A DNA stretch of 64,000 bases, taken from the NCBI RefSeq assembly GCF_003324485.1, contig NZ_QODK01000002.1, positions 434,001 to 498,000 of the forward strand, written 5' to 3'. The DNA is from Cohaesibacter intestini (GTDB lineage Bacteria; Pseudomonadota; Alphaproteobacteria; Rhizobiales; Cohaesibacteraceae). Positions 27,476 through 36,928 of the stretch are shown piece by piece (the first letter of the stretch is position 1; each line of letters begins with the position of its first letter). The notes beneath the pieces were generated by a model that did not search any database, was not told the DNA's origin, and saw nothing but the letters and a program-made list of their open reading frames with translations. The position numbers were made by a program, and so were the translations under genes.

Positions 27476-28677
27476 ACCGGACCGATCCCGCCATGGCAGA
27501 GACCGCATCCAATGCAACCTCGTTGCCATCTTCGGGAGATGTCTCCTCTGCCCTTCGCCTGAGCGACAAGCAACGCTTCGACTGGTTACAGCTAATCCGC
27601 TCGGCTAATGTTGGCCCAGCAACCTTTTATCAATTGCTGGCCCACTATGGCTCAGCCCGCAAGGCGATATTGGCACTGCCCGACCTTGCCCGCAAAGGTG
27701 GCAGCAAACGGAAAATACAGATCGCGTCTGAAGCTGACATTGCCGAGGAGTGGCAACAGCTGCATCAGGCAGGAGCCCGTCTCGTGGCCCTTGGCGAAAA
27801 AGACTATCCGCAAGACTTGACGCAAATCCATGCCCCGCCGCCCCTCCTCACCATAATGGGCAACTGCGCTTGGGCGCAAAGGCAGACAATCGCCATTGTC
27901 GGTTCGCGCAATTGCTCTGCTGCCGGGCGAAAACTGACCGGGCAGATTGCCGCAGATCTGGGGGAGGCAGGCGTCACCATCGCCTCAGGGCTGGCGCGTG
28001 GCATCGATACAGCCGCCCACAAGGCAAGCCTTGAAACCGGCACCATTGCCGTTGTTGCTGGTGGTCTCAATCGCATCTATCCACCGGAAAACATCGATCT
28101 GGCTCACGCAATCGCCCAGCAAGGCCTTTTGATTTCCGAAATGCCATGGAACTGGCAGGCCCGCAGTCAGGATTTTCCCCGCCGCAACCGGATCATTTCC
28201 GGCTTGTCCGCAGGCACGTTGATTGTGGAAGCCGCCAAGCGGTCCGGATCGCTGATCACTGCCCGCTATGCACTGGAACAGGATCGCGACGTGTTTGCCA
28301 TACCCGGCTCTCCGCTCGACCCCAGAGCCGACGGTGGCAATCACCTGATCCAGCAAGGGGCCTGTCTTGTCTGTGACGCCAACGATATTCTGAGCGCACT
28401 GACAAACCGCCTACCACACGACCCCGCGCCCCTGCCTCTTGGTTTCAAGGAACCGGCTGATAATAAGGCGTGTGCAGAGGACCAAGAAGAAGATGCGCTT
28501 TCGCCAGACCAGCGGGATCGCTTTGTTTCCAGCTTGTCGCCCACTCCAATCAGCGTCGATGAGTTGCTACGACAATCAGACCTGACCGCCTCACAAATCC
28601 AGATGCTTTTGCTGGAGCTTGATATTGCCGGACGCCTCGAACGCCATGGCAACCAGATGGTGTCCTTGCTCGGCTAA
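27472..28677 (+). CDS. dprA: DNA-processing protein DprA (Smf)
   Basis: 401 residues. DprA binds incoming single-stranded DNA and loads RecA in transformation; it is present in many bacteria not known to be competent. An N-terminal SAM-like region ([22 protein letters not shown]) precedes the Rossmann core: [68 protein letters not shown]. The C-terminal winged helix ([22 protein letters not shown]) is intact. The start at 27472 overlaps the plsY stop; the frame is open to 27061 but that part is antisense-like to plsY in composition. Confidence 0.95.
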   Translation: MNRTDPAMAETASNATSLPSSGDVSSALRLSDKQRFDWLQLIRSANVGPATFYQLLAHYGSARKAILALPDLARKGGSKRKIQIASEADIAEEWQQLHQAGARLVALGEKDYPQDLTQIHAPPPLLTIMGNCAWAQRQTIAIVGSRNCSAAGRKLTGQIAADLGEAGVTIASGLARGIDTAAHKASLETGTIAVVAGGLNRIYPPENIDLAHAIAQQGLLISEMPWNWQARSQDFPRRNRIISGLSAGTLIVEAAKRSGSLITARYALEQDRDVFAIPGSPLDPRADGGNHLIQQGACLVCDANDILSALTNRLPHDPAPLPLGFKEPADNKACAEDQEEDALSPDQRDRFVSSLSPTPISVDELLRQSDLTASQIQMLLLELDIAGRLERHGNQMVSLLG

Positions 28678-28792
28678 ACGGTGATCCTCACCACCGCGCC
28701 CTGCTCCACTCCAGGTCGGCAATCTTTTTTGGACTGCCTCCGACGATCCATCAGAATAAAAGTCTGCCAAACATGCAGCAGCCGGCAAAGGC

Positions 28793-29107
28793 CTATTTAC
28801 GCACCTGCTTTGCGATTTCCATGGCTTCAATCATGGCCATCTCCAACAGATAGACCAATAGAGCAAGCTCCTCCTGACGGGCCATCTCGGACAATTCCTG
28901 CAAATGCGAACAAATATAGTCCGCTGTTTTGACTTTCCCCGTCCCTTGAGAAGACAAACCACCCACAACACTCAGCTTCTTTTCCATTGACTCCACCAAA
29001 CCTGTCACATGAGCCAAATCCCAATGCGGCCCCCCATTCCGGTTTCGCATGTTTGACTGCTTCACGGGCGATACGGTTGCTGCATGACAGCAAGCCCCAG
29101 CCTTCAT
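28793..29107 (-). CDS. Unrecognised small helical protein
   Basis: 104 residues from ATG at 29107, with AAGG about 8 bases upstream; a start at 29050 (MRNRNGGPHW) is also possible. The C-terminal half is a predicted long helix pair: TADYICSHLQELSEMARQEELALLVYLLEMAMIEAMEI. The N-terminal part has two adjacent Cys (ACCHAATV). No domain recognised. It converges with dprA and is read away from topA; the 255 bp it shares with topA are AT-rich and carry a 12-bp palindrome 28 bases from its start, which suggests tight control of this gene. Confidence 0.62.
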   Translation of the reverse strand: MKAGACCHAATVSPVKQSNMRNRNGGPHWDLAHVTGLVESMEKKLSVVGGLSSQGTGKVKTADYICSHLQELSEMARQEELALLVYLLEMAMIEAMEIAKQVRK

Positions 29108-29134
29108 ATCTCAACCTTACACGTTTAAAACTAA

Positions 29135-29171
29135 GTTGTATACAACCTTTTCACACCCAATAGGTTGTATA
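29135..29171. promoter_or_regulatory. GTTGTATACAAC palindrome and extra half-site
   Basis: GTTGTATACAAC at 29135-29146 is a perfect 12-bp palindrome, and GTTGTATA recurs at 29164-29171. They lie 28-64 bases upstream of the gene at 28793-29107, where a repressor would block its promoter. They could also affect topA. Confidence 0.48.
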
Positions 29172-29362
29172 TTCATTCGTCTCACCTGTGTGTGAAAGCC
29201 AAAATAGTTTGATCGAATTTGCTCAGAAGCCTTGACGTTCACGGGCTGAGCGGTCATTTGACAGAAAACAAATATAGTTGAATCAGGGACACTCGCCACC
29301 AACCGACTGCAACCAGAGCAGCCAAAGTTTGGTGACTGGAGTGTTGTAAAGACAGGTTTCGC

Positions 29363-32032
29363 ATGGACGTCGTCATCGTTGAGTCACCGGCCAAAGCCAA
29401 GACAATCAACAAGTATTTAGGCAAGAATTACAAGGTCATGGCATCCTACGGCCATGTTCGAGACCTGCCATCCAAAGACGGCTCCGTCCTGCCCGACGAA
29501 GATTTTGCAATGACGTGGGAAGCGGACGCAAAATCAAAGAAGCGTCTGTCCGACATTGCCGCAGCGGTCAAGGAATCCGACCGCCTCATTCTCGCAACTG
29601 ACCCGGATCGCGAAGGGGAAGCCATCTCTTGGCATGTGTTGCAGGTGTTGAAAAACCGGCGCGGCGTTCTCAAGGACAAGCCCGTTCAGCGTGTGGTCTT
29701 CAACGCCATTACCAAACAATCCATTCTCGAGGCGATGGACCATCCGCGCGACATTGATGTGCCGTTGGTTGATGCCTATTTGGCCCGCCGCGCCCTTGAC
29801 TATCTGGTCGGCTTCACCCTGTCGCCGGTTCTCTGGCGCAAGCTGCCCGGCGCCCGCTCGGCTGGCCGCGTTCAATCGGTCGCCCTGCGCCTCGTTTGTC
29901 AACGCGAAGAAGAGATCGAACGCTTCGTACCGCAGGAATACTGGTCCATTCTGGCGGACCTACAAACTGCTGCTGGCGCCGATTTCCAAGCCCGCCTGAC
30001 CGCTGTTGACGGCGAGAAGAAAGGCCGTCTGGACATCGCCACTGGCACGGAAGCGGCCGATATCAAGCAGTTGATCGAGCAATCGGGCCTGACGGTCCGC
30101 TCGGTTGAAGCCAAGCCGGTGCGCCGCAATCCCTTTGCCCCCTTCACCACCTCGACCCTGCAGCAGGAAGCCTCGCGCAAACTGGGCTTTGCCGCCGCCC
30201 GCACCATGCAGATCGCCCAGAAGCTCTATGAGGGCATTACCCTTGGCGGCGAGACCACCGGTCTGATCACCTATATGCGTACCGACGGTGTGCAGATCGC
30301 GCCAGAAGCCATTGGCCCGATCCGCGATGCCATCGCAAGCGAATTCGGCAAGCAATATCTGCCCGAAAAACCGCGTGAATACAGCACCAAAGCCAAGAAT
30401 GCGCAAGAGGCCCACGAGGCCATCCGCCCAACCGACATCAGCCGTCATCCAAAGCAAATGGCTGCCTATCTCGATGATGAGCAGTTGAAGCTCTACACGC
30501 TAATCTGGCGCCGCACCATGGCCAGCCAGATGGCCTCGGCCCAGATGGAACGCACCACAGTCGACATCACGGCCAGCAATGGCACCCGCAGCGCCGATCT
30601 GCGCGCCACCGGTTCCGTTGTCCGCTTTGATGGTTTCCTGACGCTCTATACCGAGACCAAGGACGATGATGACGATGAGGAAAGCAACCGCCTGCCACCG
30701 ATGACCAATGGCGAAAGCTTGAAGCAAAAGGCCATCACCTCGAGCCAGCATCACACCGAGCCTCCCCCTCGTTTCACCGAAGCCACGCTGATCAAGCGGA
30801 TGGAAGAACTCGGCATCGGCCGCCCTTCCACCTACACCGCGACCCTATCGGTCTTGCGCGATCGTGGCTATGTGACGCTCGACAAGAAGCGCTTGATCCC
30901 TGACTCCAAGGGCCGTCTCGTGACGGGCTTCCTGTCCAACTTCTTTGAGCAATATGTGCAATATGACTTCACCGCTGAACTCGAGGAAAAGCTCGACCGG
31001 ATTTCTGCTGGTGAGCTCGATTGGAAAGATGTGCTGCGCGATTTCTGGAAGGAATTCGCCTCCCATGTCGACGGCACCAAGGAATTGCGCGTTTCTCAGG
31101 TGCTAGACACCCTGAATGAAGTGCTCGCTGCCTATGCCTTCCCACCCAAGGAAGACGGCACCGACCCGCGCGCCTGCCCGTCTTGCGACGATGGCCAGCT
31201 CAGCCTGAAAACCTCGCGCTATGGTGCCTTTGTCGGCTGCTCCAACTATCCGGACTGCTCCTACACCCGCCAATTGACCAAAGACGGCAATGGCGATCAG
31301 ATTGCAGGGGCTGATGCAGGTCCAAAACTACTCGGCATCGACCCGGAAACCGATCTCGAAGTCACCCTGCGCACCGGTCGTTTCGGCCCCTATGTGCAGA
31401 AGGGTGAGGACAAGAAGCCGCCGCGCTCTTCCATTCCCAAAGGCTGGCCGCTCGACAGCATCGATCTGGAAAAGGCTTTGCAGCTGCTCTCCCTGCCCCG
31501 CGAAGTTGGAGCCCATCCGGAAGACGGCAAGATGATTTCCGCCGGTCTTGGGCGCTATGGCCCGTTCGTGTTGCATGATGGCACCTATGCCAATCTGCCA
31601 GGTGTTGACGACATATTCACCGTTGGGCTCAACCATGCAGTGACGCTGTTGGCTGAAAAGCGGGCCAAAGGAGGCGGTCGCGCCACGGCCCAAGTCCTCA
31701 AGGATCTGGGCGAGCATCCTGATGGCGGCGCCATTGCGGTCAAATCCGGTCGCTATGGCCCTTATGTCAATCACGGCAAGATCAATGCCACGCTGCCCAA
31801 AGACATGGACCCGCAATCTGTCACCGTTGAACAGGCTCTTGAGATGATTGCCGCCAAGGCAGGAGCAACCAAGAAAAAGGCTCCCGCCAAGAAAGCAGCA
31901 GCAAAGAAGACAACGGCGAAAAAGACCACAGCAAAGAAAACGACAACGAAGAAGGCTCCGGCCAAAAAGACCGCAGCCAAGGCAAAAGACGCCGAACCGG
32001 CGGATGACAGCCCCCCCTTCGACGTCGACTGA
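29363..32032 (+). CDS. topA: DNA topoisomerase I (type IA)
   Basis: 889 residues. It relaxes negatively supercoiled DNA. The Toprim domain starts VVIVESPAKAKTINKYLG and contains LATDPDREGEAISWH, the acidic metal triad. The active-site Tyr is Tyr304 in LITYMRTDG. SAGRVQSVALRLV and GIGRPSTYTATLSVL are typical. A zinc ribbon (CPSCDDGQLSLKTSRYGAFVGC...C, four Cys) follows at about residue 600, then repeated topoisomerase C-terminal elements (SGRYGPYV, LGRYGPFV). The last 50 residues are a KKAPAKKAAAKKTT-type basic tail, common in alphaproteobacteria, which binds DNA non-specifically. Confidence 0.97.
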   Translation: MDVVIVESPAKAKTINKYLGKNYKVMASYGHVRDLPSKDGSVLPDEDFAMTWEADAKSKKRLSDIAAAVKESDRLILATDPDREGEAISWHVLQVLKNRRGVLKDKPVQRVVFNAITKQSILEAMDHPRDIDVPLVDAYLARRALDYLVGFTLSPVLWRKLPGARSAGRVQSVALRLVCQREEEIERFVPQEYWSILADLQTAAGADFQARLTAVDGEKKGRLDIATGTEAADIKQLIEQSGLTVRSVEAKPVRRNPFAPFTTSTLQQEASRKLGFAAARTMQIAQKLYEGITLGGETTGLITYMRTDGVQIAPEAIGPIRDAIASEFGKQYLPEKPREYSTKAKNAQEAHEAIRPTDISRHPKQMAAYLDDEQLKLYTLIWRRTMASQMASAQMERTTVDITASNGTRSADLRATGSVVRFDGFLTLYTETKDDDDDEESNRLPPMTNGESLKQKAITSSQHHTEPPPRFTEATLIKRMEELGIGRPSTYTATLSVLRDRGYVTLDKKRLIPDSKGRLVTGFLSNFFEQYVQYDFTAELEEKLDRISAGELDWKDVLRDFWKEFASHVDGTKELRVSQVLDTLNEVLAAYAFPPKEDGTDPRACPSCDDGQLSLKTSRYGAFVGCSNYPDCSYTRQLTKDGNGDQIAGADAGPKLLGIDPETDLEVTLRTGRFGPYVQKGEDKKPPRSSIPKGWPLDSIDLEKALQLLSLPREVGAHPEDGKMISAGLGRYGPFVLHDGTYANLPGVDDIFTVGLNHAVTLLAEKRAKGGGRATAQVLKDLGEHPDGGAIAVKSGRYGPYVNHGKINATLPKDMDPQSVTVEQALEMIAAKAGATKKKAPAKKAAAKKTTAKKTTAKKTTTKKAPAKKTAAKAKDAEPADDSPPFDVD

Positions 32033-32083
32033 CGCTGACAGACAACAAGGCACAAAACGCCAAAAGCCCGGAAGGACCGACCC

Positions 32084-34417
32084 TTGATACGCAAACGCAG
32101 ACCAACCATCGAGGACGGCCTTCCTTCCAAAGAAGAGATCCTCGCCTTCATCGCCGAAAATCCCGGTCAGGCCGGGAAACGCGAGATTGCGCGCGCTTTC
32201 AACATATCCGGTGGCGCGCGGATCGGGCTCAAACGCATCCTCAAGGAACTGACTGAAGACGGTCACATCGAGAAAAGCCGCAAACGCCTTGTCAAGGCAG
32301 GTGAATTGCCTGCCGTCGGCATTTATCGGATTGCCGAACGCGATTCCCACGGCGATCTGATTGGCCTGCCGGTCAAATGGGAAAGCGACCATGGCGAGCC
32401 GCCGCGCGTTCTCATTCAACCGGACAAAAAGTCGAAAGCCGTGCCGGGCGTTGGCGACCGGGTGCTGGCCAAGATTGTCGAAACCCATCACGACCAGTTT
32501 GAAATGGCTGGCATCCGCCAGACCGTCCGCGTCATCAAGATCCTGCCCAAACGGCAAGATTCGATCCTCGGCATTTATCGCCGCGATCCCATTCACGGCG
32601 GCGGCCGCCTTGTGCCGATCGACAAGAAGACGCAGGAAATGTCGATTGACGATTCTGGCCGCGGCGAGGCCGAAGAAGGCGATTTGGTCGCGGTCTCGAT
32701 CACCCGCTCTGGCCGCTCGCGCACCCCGCGCGCCCATGTGCGCGAAGTGATCGGCCCGATGGCCTCTGAGCAGGCCGTCAGCATGATTTCCATCCATGCG
32801 CTGGAAATCCCCTATATCTTCCCCGACAATGTGCTGATGGAGGCCGAGCGCGCCACACAGCCCACCATGAAGGGCCGTGAAGACTGGCGTGATCTGCCAC
32901 TGATCACCATCGACCCCGCCGACGCCAAGGACCATGACGACGCCATCTATGCGGAACCGGATCCGGATCCGGCCAATGATGGCGGCACCATCGCCTATGT
33001 CGCCATTGCTGATGTCGCCTATCATGTCCGTCTTGGCTCCCAGCTCGACCGCGAAGCCTTCAAGCGCGGCAACTCGGTCTACTTCCCCGACCGCGTCGTG
33101 CCGATGCTGCCCGAGCGGATTTCCAACAATCTGTGCTCCCTGAAAGAAGGCGAAGACCGCCCGTCCATGGCTGTGCGGATGGTTTTTGACAAGCATGGCA
33201 CCAAAAAGAGCCACTCCTTCCATCGGGTGATGATCCGTGTCGCGGCTGGCATATCCTACAATCAGGCGCAGAATGCCATTGACGGCACGACGGACGAGAA
33301 GACCGCACCAATCCTTGAGAGCATCCTAAAGCCCCTGTGGGACGGCTATGCCATCCTCAAGGCCGGACGCGACGCCCGCGAGCCGCTGGAGCTGGATATC
33401 CCCGAGCGCAAGCTGTTGCTGACGCCAGAGGGTAAGATTGACCGCGTCTTTGTGCCGCCACGTCTGGATGCGCACAAGCTGGTCGAAGAATTCATGATCC
33501 AGGCCAACGTGGCCGCAGCCGAAACGCTGGAGAAGCGCAAGCAAAAGCTCGTCTATCGCATCCATGACAATCCCTCGCCCGAAAAGCTTGAGGGCTTGCG
33601 AGAATTTTTGCAGTCGCTCGATGTCAGCCTGCCCAAGGGTGGCAATCTGCGTCCCTCCATGTTCAACACCATCCTCAACCGTATGGCCGACACGGAACAT
33701 GGCCCGCTGGTCAGCCAGGTGGTGCTTCGCTCACAGGCGCAGGCAGAATATAACCCGGACAATATCGGCCATTTCGGCCTCAACCTGCTGCGCTATGCCC
33801 ATTTCACGTCACCGATTCGGCGCTATGCCGACCTGATCGTCCACCGCGCCCTGATCGCGGCTCTTGATCTGGGTGATGATGGCCTGCCCAATGGCTTCGA
33901 GACCAAGCTTGGCGACATTGCCGGCCATATTTCGACGACCGAGCGCCGGGCCATGACCGCCGAACGCGATACCAAGGATCGGCTGATTGCCGGGTTCCTG
34001 TCCGGCAAGGTGGGCGCGAAATTTACCGGCAAAATTTCCGGTGTCACCCGTGTCGGTCTGTTTGTCCAGCTTTCTGACACAGGCGCGGATGGCTTCATCC
34101 CCGCCTCCACCATCGGCTACGATTATTATGCGTTTGACGAAGCCAACCACCAGCTGGTTGGCGAAGCAACCGGCGAAACCTTCCGTCTGGGAGACATGGT
34201 CGAGGTGAAACTCGTCGAAGCGGCCCCTATGGCAGGAGCCTTGCGATTCGAAATGCTGTCCGAAGGCCGCAAGCACCCCAAAGGCCGCCTCAGTCGAACC
34301 CGAAGCGTGCGCGGCCGAACCAACGGCATACCGAAAAAGGGGCGCGGCAAGAAATTGCCCGGCACCACACGCCCCCGCTCCACCAAGCCCAAAAGGGGCA
34401 ACAAAGGGAAGAGATAG
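32084..34417 (+). CDS. rnr: Ribonuclease R
   Basis: 777 residues from a TTG start at 32084 (reading MIRKRRPTIED), supported by AAGGA eight bases upstream. RNase R is a 3'-5' exoribonuclease that digests structured RNA. Order: an N-terminal helix-turn-helix (IARAFNISGGARIGLKRILKEL), cold-shock domains, the RNB catalytic core with ITIDPADAKDHDDAIYAE (the Asp cluster that binds Mg) and HFTSPIRRYADLIVHR, then an S1 domain (GAKFTGKISGVTRVGLFVQL) and a Lys/Arg-rich tail. It begins 52 bases after topA, likely on one message. Confidence 0.96.
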   Translation: MIRKRRPTIEDGLPSKEEILAFIAENPGQAGKREIARAFNISGGARIGLKRILKELTEDGHIEKSRKRLVKAGELPAVGIYRIAERDSHGDLIGLPVKWESDHGEPPRVLIQPDKKSKAVPGVGDRVLAKIVETHHDQFEMAGIRQTVRVIKILPKRQDSILGIYRRDPIHGGGRLVPIDKKTQEMSIDDSGRGEAEEGDLVAVSITRSGRSRTPRAHVREVIGPMASEQAVSMISIHALEIPYIFPDNVLMEAERATQPTMKGREDWRDLPLITIDPADAKDHDDAIYAEPDPDPANDGGTIAYVAIADVAYHVRLGSQLDREAFKRGNSVYFPDRVVPMLPERISNNLCSLKEGEDRPSMAVRMVFDKHGTKKSHSFHRVMIRVAAGISYNQAQNAIDGTTDEKTAPILESILKPLWDGYAILKAGRDAREPLELDIPERKLLLTPEGKIDRVFVPPRLDAHKLVEEFMIQANVAAAETLEKRKQKLVYRIHDNPSPEKLEGLREFLQSLDVSLPKGGNLRPSMFNTILNRMADTEHGPLVSQVVLRSQAQAEYNPDNIGHFGLNLLRYAHFTSPIRRYADLIVHRALIAALDLGDDGLPNGFETKLGDIAGHISTTERRAMTAERDTKDRLIAGFLSGKVGAKFTGKISGVTRVGLFVQLSDTGADGFIPASTIGYDYYAFDEANHQLVGEATGETFRLGDMVEVKLVEAAPMAGALRFEMLSEGRKHPKGRLSRTRSVRGRTNGIPKKGRGKKLPGTTRPRSTKPKRGNKGKR

Positions 34418-34507
34418 ACAAGTTACGTAATTGTACTATATATAGGTTTGCTCGACTGTTTGAGGGGATCAGTCGGAACGGAACAAGCCGAAAAGGACGA
34501 CAGGTCA

Positions 34508-34939
34508 GTGACAAGTCAAGTAACAAGCAGCTTCAGCCTGCAAGCCAAACCCCGCCGTGATGTCTTTGCCGCCATGCTGCAAGGTGCCCTCTGCCGTTGT
34601 CCAAACTGCCAATCTGGCCGTCTGTTTGGCGGCTTTTTGAAAGTCTCTGACACCTGTAGCCATTGCGGAGAGACCTATTCCCACCACCGCGCAGACGATG
34701 CCCCTCCCTATTTCACCATTTTCATCGTCGGTCACATCATTGTGCCTTTGGTTATCTGGGCAGAAGTAGCCTTCAAACCGGCCCTATGGCTTCACATGGC
34801 CATCGGGATCCCCCTCACCATTGCGATGTCTTTAGCATTTTTGCGACCTATCAAAGGCGCGATTGTCGCTTTACAGTGGGCGAACTATATGCACGGCTTT
34901 GACCCCAATGCCGAACCCGACTTCCCGGATCGCGCCTAA
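34508..34939 (+). CDS. DUF983 family membrane protein
   Basis: 143 residues from GTG at 34508, with AGGACGACAGG just upstream; a TTG at 34448 in the same frame is less likely. A treble-clef-like zinc motif comes first (CRCPNCQSGRLF, then CSHCGE), followed by HRADDAPPYFTIFIVGHII, the DUF983 core, and two hydrophobic segments. Function unknown. The family is common in alphaproteobacteria and often sits after rnr as here. Confidence 0.86.
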   Translation: MTSQVTSSFSLQAKPRRDVFAAMLQGALCRCPNCQSGRLFGGFLKVSDTCSHCGETYSHHRADDAPPYFTIFIVGHIIVPLVIWAEVAFKPALWLHMAIGIPLTIAMSLAFLRPIKGAIVALQWANYMHGFDPNAEPDFPDRA

Positions 34940-35016
34940 TATTGGGCCGGTAGGTCGGTCATCCCATCAACACGAGTGCGCACGAGCCCCCTATTTGAGT
35001 GGCCGACCGAGAGACC

Positions 35017-35784
35017 ATGTCCGAATTGATTGAAAAGCCCCCCGTCGCTCACCCGGAGCTGACCGCCAACGCCCTTCGCATGTATGACAAAGCGCATACA
35101 AACATCCGCCCCAAAGATGCCGCCACGCTGATCATCCTTGATCGCGAGCATGGAGAGCCGAAAATCCTGATGGGCCGACGCCACATGAAGCACCGCTTCA
35201 TGCCCGGCAAGTTCGTCTTTCCCGGTGGTCGCCTTGATTCGACCGACCGCCACGTTCCCTTTGCCGCCGACCTGCACCCGCATGTGCTCGAAAAGCTGCG
35301 GCACAAGGCCAAGAACGGTGACAGCGACGCCCGCATGCGCGGCCTCGTCATGTGTGCCATTCGCGAAACCTATGAGGAGGCTGGCCTGTTTCTTGGCGTC
35401 AAGGGCACAGACAGACGTCTGAAAGGGGGCGATTGGGAGGCCTTCAAGGAGCGCGGCCTGCTGCCAGACCTCTCCCCCTATCGCTTCATCGCCCGTGCCA
35501 TTACCCCTCCGGGCCGCACACGGCGCTTTGACACCCGCTTCTTTGCTGTCGATGCCTGCCACATCATTGACCGCCTGCCAGAGGGCACAGGCCCGACAGG
35601 CGAGCTGGAGGATCTCCACTGGCTGACCATTGACGATGCGCACAAGCTCGACCTGCCGCGCATCACCCAGGAGATTCTCACCGAACTGGCAAACCGTCTG
35701 GAACGAGACCCGGACTTCACGCCCAACGAAGCCACGCCCTTCTTCTACATGCAGGGCAAGGAAATGGTGCGGTCCGAGCTTTGA
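35017..35784 (+). CDS. NUDIX hydrolase
   Basis: 255 residues from ATG at 35017; a GTG at 34999 is possible. The Nudix box is split by a long insert: FPGGRLDSTD and, 40 residues later, CAIRETYEEAGLFLG, which holds the REXXEE metal-binding glutamates. Such an insert is seen in the CoA/acyl-CoA diphosphatase-like group (NUDT7/8/19 type), so a CoA ester may be the substrate; this is inference. The C-terminal half has FIARAITPPGRTRRFDTRFF, typical of this subgroup. Confidence 0.87.
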   Translation: MSELIEKPPVAHPELTANALRMYDKAHTNIRPKDAATLIILDREHGEPKILMGRRHMKHRFMPGKFVFPGGRLDSTDRHVPFAADLHPHVLEKLRHKAKNGDSDARMRGLVMCAIRETYEEAGLFLGVKGTDRRLKGGDWEAFKERGLLPDLSPYRFIARAITPPGRTRRFDTRFFAVDACHIIDRLPEGTGPTGELEDLHWLTIDDAHKLDLPRITQEILTELANRLERDPDFTPNEATPFFYMQGKEMVRSEL

Positions 35785-35870
35785 TCGCGGCTTTGCAGGT
35801 GTTTTTGCGGTTTCTGGCGTTTGAAAGTGCAATGTGATTAAGAATGGCGTCGATAATTGGCGCCACACTC

Positions 35871-35898
35871 TTGACAATAAGCCAACTTTGCGTAGTTT
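35871..35898 (+). promoter_or_regulatory. Candidate promoter of rpmG
   Basis: A perfect -35 hexamer TTGACA (35871-35876) and, 16 bases on, TAGTTT (35893-35898), a weak -10. It lies about 130 bases upstream of rpmG in the only gap before it. Confidence 0.45.
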
Positions 35899-36027
35899 GG
35901 CGGCTCGAAACAGGTTTTATGCTGAGCCGGTTCTTTTCCGCTCAGCGCATCTTCAGCCCGCACCCTTTGGTGAGTGACAGACCAGCTGTCAAAACCAACT
36001 GCGGGCCCAAGAGACGGAAAAGACAAA

Positions 36028-36195
36028 ATGGCTAAGGCAACAACTATCAAGATCCGTCTGGTCAGCACCGCTGATACGGGTTACTTCTATGTCACCAAAA
36101 AGAACTCCCGCACCATGACCGAAAAAATGGTCAAGCGGAAGTATGACCCGGTGGCAAAGAAACATGTTGAATTCAAAGAAGCAAAAATCAAGTAA
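36028..36195 (+). CDS. rpmG: 50S ribosomal protein L33
   Basis: 55 residues, the exact size of the family, from ATG at 36028 ([20 protein letters not shown]). It is the Cys-free, zinc-independent type: the usual CxxC pairs are absent ([21 protein letters not shown]). It sits alone with its own promoter candidate and a strong terminator. Confidence 0.97.
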   Translation: MAKATTIKIRLVSTADTGYFYVTKKNSRTMTEKMVKRKYDPVAKKHVEFKEAKIK

Positions 36196-36217
36196 GCTTC
36201 TCTGAAAGACAGATTTC

Positions 36218-36251
36218 AAAAGGCTCGCAAGATCATCTTGCGGGCCTTTTT
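36218..36251 (+). terminator. Rho-independent terminator of rpmG
   Basis: AAAAGGC-CGCAAGA and TCTTGCG-GCCTTTTT pair with one T-G wobble around a tiny loop and end in a T-run, 22 bases after the rpmG stop. Confidence 0.9.
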
Positions 36252-36928
36252 GCATTCGGAACTGCTTGCATTCGAGACGACAGGCAACCGGACTGGATGA
36301 TTGAAAGAACCAGAAGCTGAGAGGCAGGCTGCCCCCTCTCTTCAGACGTGCCGCATGTTCCACCGGCGTTAGGCCAGACGCACTGAACACCCACCTGAAC
36401 ACCCAACAGCAAGCCAGGCGGTCAGCACAGACCTTTGCATCCCGTATGGGCGCAAAGGCGACAGCGAAAGGTGGAAAGGATCGGGGAAAGTCCCGTTAAT
36501 AAAAGGATGGCCGGTTCAGATGCAGACCACTTGAGGAGGCCACTCTTGCTGCGCCTGAACCGACCAAGCCCCACGGTCCCAGGAGATGCGGCGGACCTGA
36601 GTGTTCCGTAGGGGATAATTCGTGGGTGGATTGAGTTCGCGAGCGCATACAGTTGAACTGCAAAGCATACACAGACGTCCCCACTTCCATCATGCTAGTC
36701 CAGCGTAACAAAAATATTCAGGATTTCAACGAATTGTTTAAACATTCAATAAGAATACCCGAAATTCACCAACAATTAACCTTAACATGCCTGTGAACAG
36801 CACAAAGTCGCACCCAAAGGGCATGGAAGCGACACTTCTATTGGCGATTTTATGAAGACAGAGGCTTAATATCCCCAGAAAGCCGGCTCAACCGCCAAAT
36901 TGGCGAGTCGTGAAACCCTCTCAACTTG
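36252..36928. other. Long structured intergenic region
   Basis: About 680 bp with no credible protein. The part at 36430-36600 is dense in stable hairpins, listed separately, and could encode a small RNA on either strand. The part at 36720-36790 is AT-rich with TTAACCTTAAC. A CGCCAA/TTGGCG inverted repeat lies at 36893-36905, just after the pleD stop, and may help end pleD transcription. Confidence 0.55.
36432..36598. ncRNA. Candidate structured small RNA, strand uncertain
   Basis: Three stems follow one another. Stem 1: CCTTTGC/GCAAAGG plus CCC/GGG, 36432-36458. Stem 2: CGGTTCAG-GCAG/CTGC-CTGAACCG, 36512-36525 with 36549-36562, 12 paired bases. Stem 3: GGTCC/GGACC, 36575-36597. Read on the minus strand the loop of stem 2 exposes CCTCCTC, the anti-Shine-Dalgarno motif known in several alphaproteobacterial small RNAs. 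I could not match a named RNA family. Confidence 0.4.

Noticed and set aside
31328-33223. 631-codon open frame on the minus strand
   Set aside because: It is fully antisense to topA and rnr, which are certain genes. Its translation is His/Gly/Asp-rich, the usual mirror of GC-rich codon use.
36482-36495. GGGGAAAGTCCC, similar to the conserved GGAAAGTCC of RNase P RNA
   Set aside because: None of the other conserved RNase P segments are found within 400 bases on this strand.
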